Positions 1 through 8,591 of a stretch of 64,000 nt of DNA are shown here, piece by piece. This DNA comes from UBA6912 sp041611095. Its GTDB lineage: Bacteria > Actinomycetota > Acidimicrobiia > Spongiisociales > UBA5794. The notes beneath the pieces were generated by a model. The model did not search any database. It was given only the letters and a program-made list of their open reading frames with translations, and had not been told where the DNA came from. Position 1 is the first letter of the stretch. Each line of letters begins with the position of its first letter. The stretch covers positions 1-64,000 of the forward strand of contig JBFINP010000009.1 in assembly GCA_041611095.1 (NCBI GenBank), read 5' to 3'. Made by a program: the position numbers and the translations under genes.

Positions 1-689
1 ATACCCATGAGGAAGGCGCTCGAGGCGTTGTTGCCGACGGCCCTGAGGCGCAACCCGTAGCGAGTGCCTCGCAACAGGATGTAGACCACGCCAACCGCCG
101 CAAGCGCCAGGAGCACGGCCAGCCACGACAGGCGCAGTGAGCCGATCGTCGGCAGCCAGGACTCGCGCGGAAACAGATCGGTGCCGCTGGTCGATGCGAT
201 GCCCTCACGCGACCACGGTCCGATGATGAGGTAGATCGCCAGGCCGCCGGCGACGAAGAACAGTGCGACGCCCGAGAAGATCTCGTGGACGTCGAACCGT
301 GTCCGCAGCCACCCGGGAATCAACGCCCAGGCGACGCCGAACACCGTTCCGGCCACCAAGGCGGCGAGGATGACCAACCAGGACGGGCCCGACATCTCGC
401 GGGCGACCCACGCCGCACCGATCGCCCCGATGATGATCTGGCCTTCGACCCCGATGTTCCACAGACCCGCCTGGAAGGTCACCAACAGGCCGGCGGCGGC
501 GAGCACGAGCGGTACCCACGCCATCAGCGTGTCGGCGAGCTTGGTCGTCGTTCCGAACGATCCCTCCCACAAGAGCTGGAGCGCCTCGAGCGGAGGGGCA
601 CCCACGAGGAGCAGGAGCACCAATGTGACGGCGAAGGCGAGGAGGACCGAAACGATCGCCACCTGTGACCTGCGGAGTGCAGCGATCAT
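1..689 (-). CDS. BMP-type ABC transporter permease (partial, C-terminus outside window)
   Basis: This is an inner-membrane permease of the BPD_transp_2 family, the type that works with BMP-family lipoproteins to import nucleosides or related compounds. About 229 codons are visible; the rest runs off the left edge. The translation begins MIAALRRSQVAIVSVLLAFA and shows repeated hydrophobic helices, with the family-typical stretch AGLWNIGVEGQIIIGA near residues 75-90. The ATG overlaps the stop of the upstream ATPase gene (ATGA), so translation is probably coupled. Its place as third gene after lipoprotein and ATPase fits the usual order; a second permease would be expected beyond the window. Confidence 0.88.
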   Translation of the reverse strand, partial: MIAALRRSQVAIVSVLLAFAVTLVLLLLVGAPPLEALQLLWEGSFGTTTKLADTLMAWVPLVLAAAGLLVTFQAGLWNIGVEGQIIIGAIGAAWVAREMSGPSWLVILAALVAGTVFGVAWALIPGWLRTRFDVHEIFSGVALFFVAGGLAIYLIIGPWSREGIASTSGTDLFPRESWLPTIGSLRLSWLAVLLALAAVGVVYILLRGTRYGLRLRAVGNNASSAFLMG

Positions 690-2155
690 CCTGCGTGCTC
701 CTTGCCTCCGATCAGGTGGCCGAGCTGCTCAGGCGTCGTCGTTGCCGCATCGACCACTGCGATGACTTCACCGGCGAAGAACACCGCCACTCGATCGCTG
801 TAGCGAAGGAGCTCGTCGAGGTCGGCCGAGGCGAACACGATCGCGGTCCCGGTTTCCCGACGAGCGAGGAGACGGTCCCACACCCATTCCGCCGATTCGA
901 TGTCGAGGCCGCGGGTGGGATGCTCCATCAGGAGCAGCGTGATCGTCTCCGGCATCATGGCGAGGAGGAGACGCTGCTGGTTGCCGCCGGACAGCGCATC
1001 TGCCGTCGATTCGGGAAGGCCCTTGATGAAACTCTGCTCGATGCGAGCTGCCGTCTGCGCACGTCCGCCATCCCAGTCGACGAAGAACGACTTGCGGCCG
1101 CTCACCAGCTCGAAGTGCTCGGTGAGGGTCAGGCCCGCGACGAGGCCCTCCTCGAGCCGGCCGGCGGGGAGGTAGTGGACGCCGGCATCCCGGAAACCGT
1201 GGTAGCTGCGGCGAGTCAGATCGGTACCGGCGATCCTGATGCTGCCGCCCGAGCACCCGAGAAGCCCGGTGCACGCACGGAGCATCATCCGCTGGCCACT
1301 CCCTTCGAGGCCGGCGAGGCCGAGCACCTCGCCCCGGCCCACCGAGAGCGACAGGTTCGAGACGGTGAGCACCCGTTCCTCGAGTGTCACGTTGCGGAGC
1401 TCGAGCGCCGGCTCACCGATGGTGACGTCGGGACGTGCTCCCTCCACGATGATCTCGCCGAACATCATCTCGACGAGATCTCGGGTCGGAACCGGCAGCT
1501 CGGCATCGCCGACGACCTTGCCGCGGCGCATCACCGTCACGCGGTGGCAGAGTGCCTCGATCTCCTCCAGCTTGTGCGACACGAAGACGACGATCATCCC
1601 GTCCGCGGCGAGGCGGCGAAGGATGTCGAACAGCTTGTCGCGCTGGGTGGCCGAGATCCCGGTCGTCGGCTCGTCCAGGATCAGCACCCGAGCGCCCAGC
1701 CACAGGAGCCGGGCGATCTCGAGCTGCTGGCGCTCGCCGACCGACAGCGTGCGGGCGAGGGCGTCGGGATCGAAGGTGAATCCATAGCGCTCGCTTGCCT
1801 CCCGCAGGTGCCGCTCACCCTCCTTGCGATCCACGCGTAGGCGCCCGGGTGAGCCGAGCAGGAAGTTGTCGATCACGGTGAAGGGCAAGAAGACGAGGGG
1901 GTCTTGGTGCAACATCCCGATGCCGGCGTCCGCAGCGGCATCGGGCGTGCCGAGATCGAGTGTCTTGCCGTCGAGGACGACGTCGCCGGAATCGGCCGGG
2001 TGGAACCCGGAGAGCACCTTCATGAGCGTCGACTTCCCGGCGCCGTTCTCTCCGAGCAATCCGTGCAGCTCGCCGGCGGCAACCTCCAGCGTGACGCCGT
2101 CGTTGGCCCGCACCGGACCGAAGTGCTTGTGGATGTCACGCAGGGCGAGGCTCAT
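686..2155 (-). CDS. BMP-type ABC transporter ATPase (double nucleotide-binding domain)
   Basis: This 489-residue protein contains two fused ABC ATPase domains and energises the importer encoded with it. The first domain has a full Walker A (GENGAGKST, residues 35-43), signature LSVGERQQ and Walker B VLILDEPT. The second domain has a degenerate P-loop (GLAGLEGSGQR instead of GxxGxGKS), a good signature LSGGNQQR and LLLMEHPTRGLD. A degenerate second P-loop is normal in the RbsA/YufO/NupA-like group, so only one site may hydrolyse ATP efficiently. It lies between the lipoprotein gene (97-bp gap) and the permease (ATGA overlap). Substrate cannot be read from the sequence; nucleosides are typical for BMP systems. 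Confidence 0.92.
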   Translation of the reverse strand: MSLALRDIHKHFGPVRANDGVTLEVAAGELHGLLGENGAGKSTLMKVLSGFHPADSGDVVLDGKTLDLGTPDAAADAGIGMLHQDPLVFLPFTVIDNFLLGSPGRLRVDRKEGERHLREASERYGFTFDPDALARTLSVGERQQLEIARLLWLGARVLILDEPTTGISATQRDKLFDILRRLAADGMIVVFVSHKLEEIEALCHRVTVMRRGKVVGDAELPVPTRDLVEMMFGEIIVEGARPDVTIGEPALELRNVTLEERVLTVSNLSLSVGRGEVLGLAGLEGSGQRMMLRACTGLLGCSGGSIRIAGTDLTRRSYHGFRDAGVHYLPAGRLEEGLVAGLTLTEHFELVSGRKSFFVDWDGGRAQTAARIEQSFIKGLPESTADALSGGNQQRLLLAMMPETITLLLMEHPTRGLDIESAEWVWDRLLARRETGTAIVFASADLDELLRYSDRVAVFFAGEVIAVVDAATTTPEQLGHLIGGKEHAG

Positions 2156-2252
2156 GGCACGGTGGAGCGTAGGAGTGAGGAGCGGACGGTCGCGGGGGAG
2201 CGGCGGACGGCCCTCCCCTCACGACGTCTTCGCCGGGCGATCAGCGCTTCCG

Positions 2253-3473
2253 CTACTCGGTGGCGCTGGCGCCGACGATGCCTTCGAGCAGCTGCTCGGT
2301 GTACCAAATCTGGAGGTCGGTCGCCGTCTCGCCGTCTGCCAGATAGACCGAGCCGTCCTGGAAGTTGAGTGGCCCCGTGAACAGCTCGATGTCCCCGTCG
2401 GCCAAGCCGTCGATGAAGTCGTCGAGGTCTGCTTTCGCATCATCCGACAATCCCTCGCCGTCGATCCAGCCGATAGCGCTCGTTTCCTTGTTGTTGATGT
2501 CGTCCCAGTCCGGGCCGACCCACTGGAACTGCCGCTCGTACTCGCCGTTGATCACAGCTTCCGCGACGTCGAGATACGACGGCCCCCAGTTGAAGTAGGG
2601 GACCCCGAGGCACACAGACGGAGCCTCGGAGCAGGCATCTTCGAAGTCATAGGGAACCGCCCAGACCTCGTCGCCGGCGTCGGCCGCCTGCCCGGCACGG
2701 ACCAACGCCTCGGTCGTGTCGATGCCCGAGATGACGACGTCGGACCCGGCGGCCAGGAACTCGTTCGTCACCTGGGTCGGGTCCAAGGTGAAGCCGGGGA
2801 TGTTGAACCAGAAACCGATCCACTTGACCTCGAAACCGAGGTCGGCCGGATCGCTCTCCCGGTAGTTCTCCCAGCAGTACGTGGCGCCGAGGTATGCCGA
2901 GTTGACCAGCCGGCGCGTCTCGTCGTTGATGAGCGGCCCCAGGTAGGAGATGTTGCCGGTCTCCGTCGTGAGCGCAGCGGCGCAGCCAGCGATCATCTTG
3001 CCGAACTCCATGCGCCCCATGATGTTCCCCAGGTTGGTCAGGTCGGAGCGGTAGCCCTTGCCCTCTTCCCATGCGCTGTCGCCCGATGACCAGATCATCG
3101 GCACGTCGGGGTGGGCGGCGGCGGCCGCCTCGATGCCGTCCTTCATGTCGTCCGACGTCGCAAAGATGAGCTGCGCTCCCTGGGCGATCATGTCGTCGAC
3201 CACGGATTCGACGGTTGTCTCCGGCCGGTCCGCGGTGTTGACCTTGTCCAGGACGATGAGGGCGTCCTCGGCAAGACCGAGCTGTTCGATCATGTATTCG
3301 CCGCCCTCGAAGTGAGCCTGCGACCAGCCCCGATCGTTCTGCGGTCCCACCAGGATCATCCCGATCTTGAAGTCCTCAGGCGCTGCCACGTCGTCGTCGC
3401 CTCCGCACGCTGCGGCCAGCAGCGCAAATGCCGCAAACAGGGCGAGCACCGTCGCCCAACGCGGTCGTTTCAT
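2253..3473 (-). CDS. BMP family substrate-binding lipoprotein
   Basis: This is a 406-residue membrane-anchored binding protein of the BMP/Med/PnrA family, which delivers substrate to the ABC importer encoded just downstream. The N-terminus has a basic start (MKRPRW), a hydrophobic stretch and the lipobox LLAAAC followed by GGDDD, so the mature protein begins at Cys with a short acidic linker. The body starts DFKIGMILVGPQNDRGW, the family's usual first strand. The chosen ATG at 3473 has a GAGGAG ribosome site seven bases upstream; a longer in-frame start at 3512 would put extra Arg-rich residues before the signal peptide and is less likely. Ligand is unknown; purine nucleosides are the commonest for the family. 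Confidence 0.9.
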   Translation of the reverse strand: MKRPRWATVLALFAAFALLAAACGGDDDVAAPEDFKIGMILVGPQNDRGWSQAHFEGGEYMIEQLGLAEDALIVLDKVNTADRPETTVESVVDDMIAQGAQLIFATSDDMKDGIEAAAAAHPDVPMIWSSGDSAWEEGKGYRSDLTNLGNIMGRMEFGKMIAGCAAALTTETGNISYLGPLINDETRRLVNSAYLGATYCWENYRESDPADLGFEVKWIGFWFNIPGFTLDPTQVTNEFLAAGSDVVISGIDTTEALVRAGQAADAGDEVWAVPYDFEDACSEAPSVCLGVPYFNWGPSYLDVAEAVINGEYERQFQWVGPDWDDINNKETSAIGWIDGEGLSDDAKADLDDFIDGLADGDIELFTGPLNFQDGSVYLADGETATDLQIWYTEQLLEGIVGASATE

Positions 3474-3624
3474 GCGTGATCCTCCTCGTCGGCGCACCCG
3501 CATCGCGGGCATCCTCGGCCGGCACGCCGCACCGACCGTGGTTCCGGCTCACGGTAGGCGTTTCGCCTTCTCCGTGTAGGGCCGACGGGCACTCGCGGTC
3601 GGGTCGATCCGCGCCGGCGCCCAC

Positions 3625-3685
3625 CCGCCAGGCATCCGCCGGTGAATCGCTTTTTCGCGCATTTCTGTTAACTTCTGCCTGGCGG
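3625..3685 (+). other. Long-range stem in the leader of the LysM/M23 gene
   Basis: A perfect 10-bp inverted repeat (CCGCCAGGCA at 3625-3634, TGCCTGGCGG at 3676-3685) closes a 41-base loop about 28 bases before the hydrolase start. The loop holds GGTGAATCGC and a T-run. It looks like a structured 5' leader. In actinomycetes some wall hydrolases sit behind c-di-AMP (ydaO) riboswitches, but I cannot match that consensus here by eye, so no family is assigned. Confidence 0.3.
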
Positions 3686-3712
3686 AGCGGAGACAGGGGC
3701 CGGGGAGAAGCC

Positions 3713-4633
3713 ATGCCCGCATACCGTCTCGCCCGTAGCCTCGCTGCCGTCATGCTCGTCGGCGTGCCCATCACCGTGCAGGACGAGCACGTCGTCGTGC
3801 CCGGGGACACGCTCGTCGAGATCGCCGAGAGCCACAACACCACGGCACGGGCGATCGCCGAAGCCAACGACCTCGGCGATCCCGATGTGATCCGACCCGG
3901 TGAGGTGCTCCGTCTTCCCGGCGGTTCCCGGTTCCACCGAGTCGCGATGGGCGAGACGCTCGCCGAGATCGCCAGGGCCTATGGGACGACCACCCAGGCC
4001 CTGGCGACGGCAAATGGCATCGTGGACCCCGACCTGATCTTCTCCGGCTCGCGCCTTCAGGTCCTCGGAGGGAGCTCCACCGGTCCGGAGGCAGGCTCCA
4101 CCGGCACGTCCACCTACGTGGTGCAGGCCGGCGACCGGTTGGGCGACCTCGCAGCACGCTTCGGGGTGACATCGGCGGATCTCCTGGCGCTCAACGATCT
4201 CGCCGATCCCAACGTGCTGACCATCGGGCAACGACTCGTCGTGCCGGCTCTACGCTTCACGTGTCCGGTGGCCGGGGCGACGTACCGCAACGATTTCGGT
4301 GTGCCCAAGCCCGATGGGCGATTTCACCAAGGTATCGACCTCTTCGCTCCGGGTGGAACGCCCGTCGTGGCCCCGGTGGCCGGGAGGGTCGAACAGGTCG
4401 ATGGCTCCCGCGGTGGTCGCCAATTCTGGCTGCACGGCGCAGACGGCAACCTGTACGTAGGCACCCACATGTCGGACTTCGGTGTCGCCGGGAGGGTGTC
4501 TGCGGGTGAGCTGGTCGGCTTCGTCGGCACGACCGGCAACGCCGCCGCCACGTCACCGCATCTCCACTTCGAGATGGTGGTGGACGGTGAGTCGGTGAAC
4601 CCGTACCCCACCCTGCGGGAGAACGGCTGCTGA
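3713..4633 (+). CDS. LysM repeat / M23 peptidoglycan endopeptidase
   Basis: This 306-residue protein is probably a secreted wall hydrolase. A hydrophobic N-terminus (residues 1-22) acts as a signal or anchor. Three LysM repeats follow at roughly 25-65, 75-115 and 130-175, each with the pattern V..GDTL.EIA......A..N....P..I..G..L. The C-terminal half is a peptidase M23 (lysostaphin-type) domain with the zinc motif FHQGIDLFAP (HxxxD) and the second motif SPHLHFEM (HxH). The start at 3713 was chosen because signal sequence and LysM begin there and AGGGGCCGGGGAG lies just upstream; an open frame extends further 5' but has no protein-like content. It converges on the next gene. Confidence 0.85.
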   Translation: MPAYRLARSLAAVMLVGVPITVQDEHVVVPGDTLVEIAESHNTTARAIAEANDLGDPDVIRPGEVLRLPGGSRFHRVAMGETLAEIARAYGTTTQALATANGIVDPDLIFSGSRLQVLGGSSTGPEAGSTGTSTYVVQAGDRLGDLAARFGVTSADLLALNDLADPNVLTIGQRLVVPALRFTCPVAGATYRNDFGVPKPDGRFHQGIDLFAPGGTPVVAPVAGRVEQVDGSRGGRQFWLHGADGNLYVGTHMSDFGVAGRVSAGELVGFVGTTGNAAATSPHLHFEMVVDGESVNPYPTLRENGC

Positions 4634-4654
4634 TCGCGACGGCGGCGAGCCCCG

Positions 4655-5578
4655 TCAGCCGGTGACGTCCCCGCGTGGTTCCCAAGCGACGTGGGACAGC
4701 TCGGCGAGAGCGAGCAGCAGGGCCTGCGTACCGTTGTGCCCCCCGCCCTGGGCCTGCAGCGCCACGTAGAGCTGGTGGGCGAGGGCGAGGCCGGGGGTGG
4801 CGAGGCGTAACCGGGCCGCTTCCTGGAGGGCGATCGCCATGTCTTTCACGAAGTGGTCGACGAAGAATCCCGGCTCGAAGTCGCCCCGCAGCATCCTCGG
4901 GCCATAGTTGCTCAACGACCACGACCCGGCGGCGCCGCCGCTGACGGCCTCGAACACTCTCGCCGCGTCGAGCTCGGCCTGCTGGGCGTAGAGGAGGGCT
5001 TCGGCGACGCCGATCATCCCCGATGCGATGAGGATCTGGTTGACCATCTTCGTGTGCTGGCCGGCACCGGGACCGCCGACATGAACGATGGTCTTGCCCA
5101 TCACCTCGAGGAGCGGCCTGACTCGAGTGACGTGATCGTCCTCGCCGCCAACCATGATCGACAGGGTGGCGTTGCGCGCTCCGACGTCACCGCCCGACAC
5201 GGGTGCGTCGACGGCTCCGACATCCTGCGCAGCAGCAGCCCCGTGAATCTCCACGGCCAGGGACGGCTCGCTGGTCGTCATGTCCACCACGAGGCTGCCC
5301 GGTCTCGCGCCTCTCACTGCTCCGTCGGGCCCGAGAAACACCTCGCGAACGTCGGCGGGGAAGCCGACGATGGCAAACGTCACGTCGCTGGCCGTGGCGA
5401 CCGCCGCAGGGCTGTCCGCCCAGGTCGCTCCTCGCTTCTCGAGCTCGGCCGCCTTGGCTCGGGTCCGGCTGTAGACCGTCACAGGATGACCGGCGGCGAG
5501 CAGGTGCCCGCACATCGAAGCTCCCATCACCCCGGTGCCGATCCAGCCGACGGACGGGGGGCGTGAGCTGGTGGTCAT
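4655..5578 (-). CDS. NAD(P)-dependent 3-hydroxyisobutyrate dehydrogenase family oxidoreductase
   Basis: This is a 307-residue cytosolic beta-hydroxyacid dehydrogenase. The Rossmann motif VGWIGTGVMGASMCGHLLAA is at the N-terminus. The substrate-binding block DAPVSGGDVGARNATLSIMVGG and the catalytic-Lys region GAGQHTKMVNQILIASGMIGVAEALLYA are intact. The family includes 3-hydroxyisobutyrate dehydrogenase, tartronate semialdehyde reductase and glyoxylate/succinic semialdehyde reductases; the substrate cannot be told here. The ATG at 5578 has a GGAGG site eight bases upstream. It is divergent from arsR and shares the 120-bp intergenic region, but shows no arsenic link. Confidence 0.87.
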   Translation of the reverse strand: MTTSSRPPSVGWIGTGVMGASMCGHLLAAGHPVTVYSRTRAKAAELEKRGATWADSPAAVATASDVTFAIVGFPADVREVFLGPDGAVRGARPGSLVVDMTTSEPSLAVEIHGAAAAQDVGAVDAPVSGGDVGARNATLSIMVGGEDDHVTRVRPLLEVMGKTIVHVGGPGAGQHTKMVNQILIASGMIGVAEALLYAQQAELDAARVFEAVSGGAAGSWSLSNYGPRMLRGDFEPGFFVDHFVKDMAIALQEAARLRLATPGLALAHQLYVALQAQGGGHNGTQALLLALAELSHVAWEPRGDVTG

Positions 5579-5663
5579 CGTGAGCCTCCGGTTGCATCGC
5601 GGGGTGGGTCCGCCCACGATACGCAGGCGCAAGAGACGGGGTAGGGCAGCAACCTGATACGTA

Positions 5664-5709
5664 TTGACGTTCATCGATGGGAGGTGGTAGGCTCCCATCG
5701 ATGAACGTC
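5664..5709 (+). promoter_or_regulatory. arsR promoter with overlapping 18-bp inverted-repeat operator
   Basis: A good sigma-70 promoter is visible: TTGACG (5664-5669), 18-base spacer, TAGGCT (5688-5693). The predicted transcription start falls on the A of the arsR ATG at 5701. A perfect inverted repeat, GACGTTCATCGATGGGAG at 5666-5683 and its complement at 5692-5709, covers the -35, spacer, -10 and first three codons. Each arm contains CATCGATG. This is very probably the ArsR autoregulatory operator. Confidence 0.8.
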
Positions 5710-6045
5710 GAAATGAACCCCGCCAACGTCGAGGCATGCTGCCCGCCGTTGGGCGACGGGGTGCTGCAGGAGCAGGAGGCCGTTGAGGCGGCCGTGCGTT
5801 TCAAGGCGCTCGGTGACCCGGCGCGCGTCCGGATCGTCAACCGTCTCGCCGTGGCGGACGGCCCGGTGTGTGTCTGCGACCTCACGCCCGAGATCGGCCT
5901 GTCGCAGGCAACGGTGAGCTTCCATCTCAAGAAGCTGCTCGGCGCCGGGCTCGTCGAACGCGAGCAGCGCGGCAAGTGGGCGTTCTATTCGATCAGGCCA
6001 GGGGCCCTCGAGGGGCTGGCAACCGTGCTCGACCCAGGAGTGTGA
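5701..6045 (+). CDS. arsR: ArsR family metalloregulator
   Basis: This 114-residue winged-helix repressor should sense arsenite and control itself and arsM. The core reads FKALGDPARVRIVNRLA ... VCVCDLTPEIGLSQATVSFHLKKLLGAGLVEREQRGKWAFYSI. It has the metal-box cysteines CVCDL in the ELCVCDL-type position of helix 3 and an extra CC pair near residues 12-13, which could add ligands. The ATG at 5701 was preferred because the promoter predicts a transcript starting exactly there (leaderless). In-frame ATGs at 5677 and 5713 are alternatives. arsM follows after one base, so both are one transcript. Confidence 0.88.
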   Translation: MNVEMNPANVEACCPPLGDGVLQEQEAVEAAVRFKALGDPARVRIVNRLAVADGPVCVCDLTPEIGLSQATVSFHLKKLLGAGLVEREQRGKWAFYSIRPGALEGLATVLDPGV

Positions 6046-6046
6046 C

Positions 6047-6790
6047 GTGACAGATCTTCGCGAAACCGTGCGCAACCGGTATGCCGACGCCGCAACCTCG
6101 GTCGGTGAGGACTCGTGTTGCGGCGACGGCTGCTGTGCGGTGGGGGAACAGGACGCCGAGCAGTTCGGATCCGAGCTCTACGGTGAGGACACTGCCGGTC
6201 TCCCGGTCAACGCAGTCGCCGCCAGCCTCGGGTGCGGTAACCCGACGGCGGTCGCCGACCTGCACGAGGGCGAGGTCGTACTCGACCTCGGCTCGGGCGG
6301 GGGCATCGACGTGCTGCTGGCGGCCAAGCGCGTCGGACCGACGGGCAGGGTGATCGGGCTCGACATGACGGACGAGATGCTCGAGCTCGCTCGCCGCAAC
6401 CAGCGCGAGGCAGGGCTCGCAAACGTCGAGTTCGTGAAAGGGTTCATCGAGGACATCCCACTCGGGAACGAGTCCGTCGACGTCATCATCTCCAACTGCG
6501 TCATCAACCTCTCCGTCGACAAGCGGCGCGTGTTGTCGGAGATGGCACGCGTGCTCCGGCCCGGAGGTCGGGTCGGGGTGAGCGACGTCGTGGCCGAGGA
6601 CCACCTGTCGCCCGAGGATCGTGCGGAGCGCGGCAGCCATGTCGGCTGCATCGCCGGGGCGCTGTCATTCGGCGAGTACCGCTCGGGTCTCGAGGAGGTG
6701 GGCTTCGAGGCTGTGGAGATCATCGCCACCCACGAGGTGGCGGATGCGATGCACGGTGCGATCGTGAGGGCGCGGAAACGATCGGGCTGA
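6047..6790 (+). CDS. arsM: Arsenite S-adenosylmethionine methyltransferase
   Basis: This 247-residue cytosolic enzyme methylates As(III) using SAM. It has the SAM motif VVLDLGSGGGIDVLLAA (about residues 76-92) and the ArsM cysteines: C63 in ASLGCGNP, one in IISNCVINLS and one in HVGCIAGALSF. An extra N-terminal CC..CC cluster (residues 24-30) may bind arsenic. The GTG start has AGGAG seven bases upstream and lies one base after the arsR stop. Paired with ArsR and without a visible ArsB/Acr3 pump or ArsC, detoxification here depends on methylation unless other ars genes lie elsewhere. Confidence 0.92.
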   Translation: MTDLRETVRNRYADAATSVGEDSCCGDGCCAVGEQDAEQFGSELYGEDTAGLPVNAVAASLGCGNPTAVADLHEGEVVLDLGSGGGIDVLLAAKRVGPTGRVIGLDMTDEMLELARRNQREAGLANVEFVKGFIEDIPLGNESVDVIISNCVINLSVDKRRVLSEMARVLRPGGRVGVSDVVAEDHLSPEDRAERGSHVGCIAGALSFGEYRSGLEEVGFEAVEIIATHEVADAMHGAIVRARKRSG

Positions 6791-6800
6791 GGCAGGCCTG

Positions 6801-7124
6801 CTAGCCCTCTTCTTCTAGCTTCCGAAGGAAGTCTTCCACCGAGCGCCCCGCAACCGACTCGCCATACCGCTCGTCGAGGACATTTCGCATGTGCTGGAAG
6901 ATCTCGGCCCGCTGCTCCGCTTCGCTGGAGAGCGTGAGGCCGAAGACCTTGGTGCCGTCGATCCACGGCTTGGCGTCGTTGACCGCCCACGGCACCAAGA
7001 TGAGCCACGACCAGACGATCTTGTCGTCGCCGGCCCGAGCGCTGCGGGCAAGACCGGCGCACCCGAACGGGAGGGGCTCCCAGCCCATGGATGTGATCAG
7101 CTCGCGAGCATCGTCGTCGGTCAC
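6801..7124 (-). CDS. Hypothetical protein, 107 residues
   Basis: I do not recognise the family. The protein is soluble, with a hydrophobic centre (KIVWSWLILVPWAV), two nearby tryptophans and a charged C-terminal helix (FLRKLEEEG). The GTG start has GGAGGG six bases upstream, and codon third positions are strongly G/C, both favouring a real gene. It ends ten bases from the convergent arsM stop. It is followed upstream by another minus-strand hypothetical (70-bp gap) and may share its transcript. Confidence 0.6.
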   Translation of the reverse strand: MTDDDARELITSMGWEPLPFGCAGLARSARAGDDKIVWSWLILVPWAVNDAKPWIDGTKVFGLTLSSEAEQRAEIFQHMRNVLDERYGESVAGRSVEDFLRKLEEEG

Positions 7125-7193
7125 CCTGACCCTCCTTTGCGGTGCGATCGACCGTAGCGACCCACCGGAGCTAACGCGACGGAGGCGCCGGTT

Positions 7194-7694
7194 TCAGCCG
7201 CCACCGATCTCGACGTCGAATGCGTCGTAAACCAGGTCGGCACCTCGGTGCCGGTGCCGTGCCAGCGCACCGAGGAGACCCAGCGCCTCGTCCCGCAGTT
7301 CGTCGGCCTCGTCCTCGGTGGGATCCGAACCGACCTCCTCGAGTTTGGCCTCGAGGGTGATGACCCCTTCCATGAGCGAGGGGTGCTCGGCGCTCAGCTC
7401 CTCGACCCGGTTCGTCAGCCATGGCTCGTCAGCGAGTATGTGTGCGAGGATCCCCTCCGGTCCTTCGACCTCGACGACGTGCGCCTCGAGGGCGGCCCGC
7501 AACGCCCGCAGATCACGCCGGAACCTGTCGAGCCATGACGGCCGGCCGATCGGCGAAGCGAGCGAAGCGTCGAGATCGGTCATCGCACCGTACAGGGCGA
7601 TGCGTCGTTGCTCTGCAGCGTGGAAGGACTTGTCGTCCCCCAGAAGCCACCTCCTCCAGACCTCTCCAGTATGCCGTACGTTGGAAGGGGCCAA
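7194..7694 (-). CDS. Hypothetical helical protein
   Basis: This protein of up to 166 residues is nearly all helix and rich in Glu, Ala and Leu. It has spaced His residues (EAHVVEVEG, ILAHILAD, SAEHPSLM), faintly like a hemerythrin-type four-helix bundle, but the ligand set is not clear enough to assign it. The start is uncertain: the TTG at 7694 gives the full length, and the ATG at 7583 gives 129 residues beginning MTDLDASL. Neither has an obvious ribosome site. It is divergent from the methyltransferase gene. Confidence 0.5.
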   Translation of the reverse strand: MAPSNVRHTGEVWRRWLLGDDKSFHAAEQRRIALYGAMTDLDASLASPIGRPSWLDRFRRDLRALRAALEAHVVEVEGPEGILAHILADEPWLTNRVEELSAEHPSLMEGVITLEAKLEEVGSDPTEDEADELRDEALGLLGALARHRHRGADLVYDAFDVEIGGG

Positions 7695-7746
7695 GCCGCG
7701 TCGCAGGCGTCTCCACTAGGTTGACCGCGGCGAGGAGGCGACAAGG

Positions 7747-8586
7747 GTGAGCGGTGACGGTCCGGGTCATGGCGGCGAGTCGACATCGCCGGCTCCTCGC
7801 ACCGTCTGGGTCGATGACCTTCCGGGCCAAGACCCGATCGAGCTGGTGGTTCCGGCGGGCGCCCAGCTCGTGACCCCGGCAAGCCGGATTGCGATTCGCA
7901 CCGTGGTGGCCGCGGGTCCATCGCTGCGGGGCGTCGGCCTGGATTGGGGTGCTGGCACCGGCGGCCTCGCCATCGCGGCCGCTCGTTCGGCGAGGGTCCG
8001 CCATGTCTACGCGATCGACGTGGACCGTGCCAACGTGGACGCCACGGTCGAGAGTGCCCACCGCAACGGCGTTGGTGGAAAGGTGACGGCGCTCTGGGCG
8101 GACGGGTTCTCGCCGCGCGACGATTCTGCGGCGACGATCCTGACTTCGCTCGCGGGCGCGCTGGACTTCATCGTCGCCAACCCGCCCGGTAGCACCACCG
8201 GCGACGGGCTCGACTGGCGGCGGCTCGTCCTGGACGGCGGGAGGCGGCTTCTCCGCCCTGGGGCACCTGTGCTGCTCCAGATCTCACGCCACTATGGGCG
8301 CGCTCGGATATCCGGACTGGCGGGCGATGGTTCGGGCTACGTGTTCGCAGGGACGGTGGGGTCCAGCGGTTGGGAACCCTTCGATCTGAAGCGGCCGGAT
8401 CTCGCCGAACTGATGCGGCGATGTGTTGCCATCGAGCGTTCGGGAGGGGCCGCATACACGTTCGGAGCGCCACCAAGCGGTGAACACGATCTCACGGCGG
8501 TACAGGCATTCGAGCGCTACGGCGCAGACGGCGAGAGCCCCCTCACCCGATGGCAGGTGCACGAGTTCCTGCGGGTCGAGGACTGA
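7747..8586 (+). CDS. SAM-dependent methyltransferase (PrmA/HemK-like fold)
   Basis: This 279-residue class I methyltransferase has motif I GLDWGAGTGGLAIAAA (about 64-79), the acidic ribose-binding residue in VYAIDVD and the catalytic-type motif DFIVANPPGS. The NPPx motif is typical of enzymes that methylate nitrogen in Gln side chains, rRNA bases or small molecules. The N-terminal 40 residues are Pro/Ser-rich. The GTG start follows GAGGAGG. It converges on the next gene with a five-base gap. The target is unknown. Confidence 0.75.
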   Translation: MSGDGPGHGGESTSPAPRTVWVDDLPGQDPIELVVPAGAQLVTPASRIAIRTVVAAGPSLRGVGLDWGAGTGGLAIAAARSARVRHVYAIDVDRANVDATVESAHRNGVGGKVTALWADGFSPRDDSAATILTSLAGALDFIVANPPGSTTGDGLDWRRLVLDGGRRLLRPGAPVLLQISRHYGRARISGLAGDGSGYVFAGTVGSSGWEPFDLKRPDLAELMRRCVAIERSGGAAYTFGAPPSGEHDLTAVQAFERYGADGESPLTRWQVHEFLRVED

Positions 8587-8591
8587 GTCGA

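Noticed and set aside
7194..7694. Hemerythrin assignment for the helical hypothetical protein
   Set aside because: Only a few His residues are suitably spaced and the HxxxE/HHE ligand pattern is incomplete.
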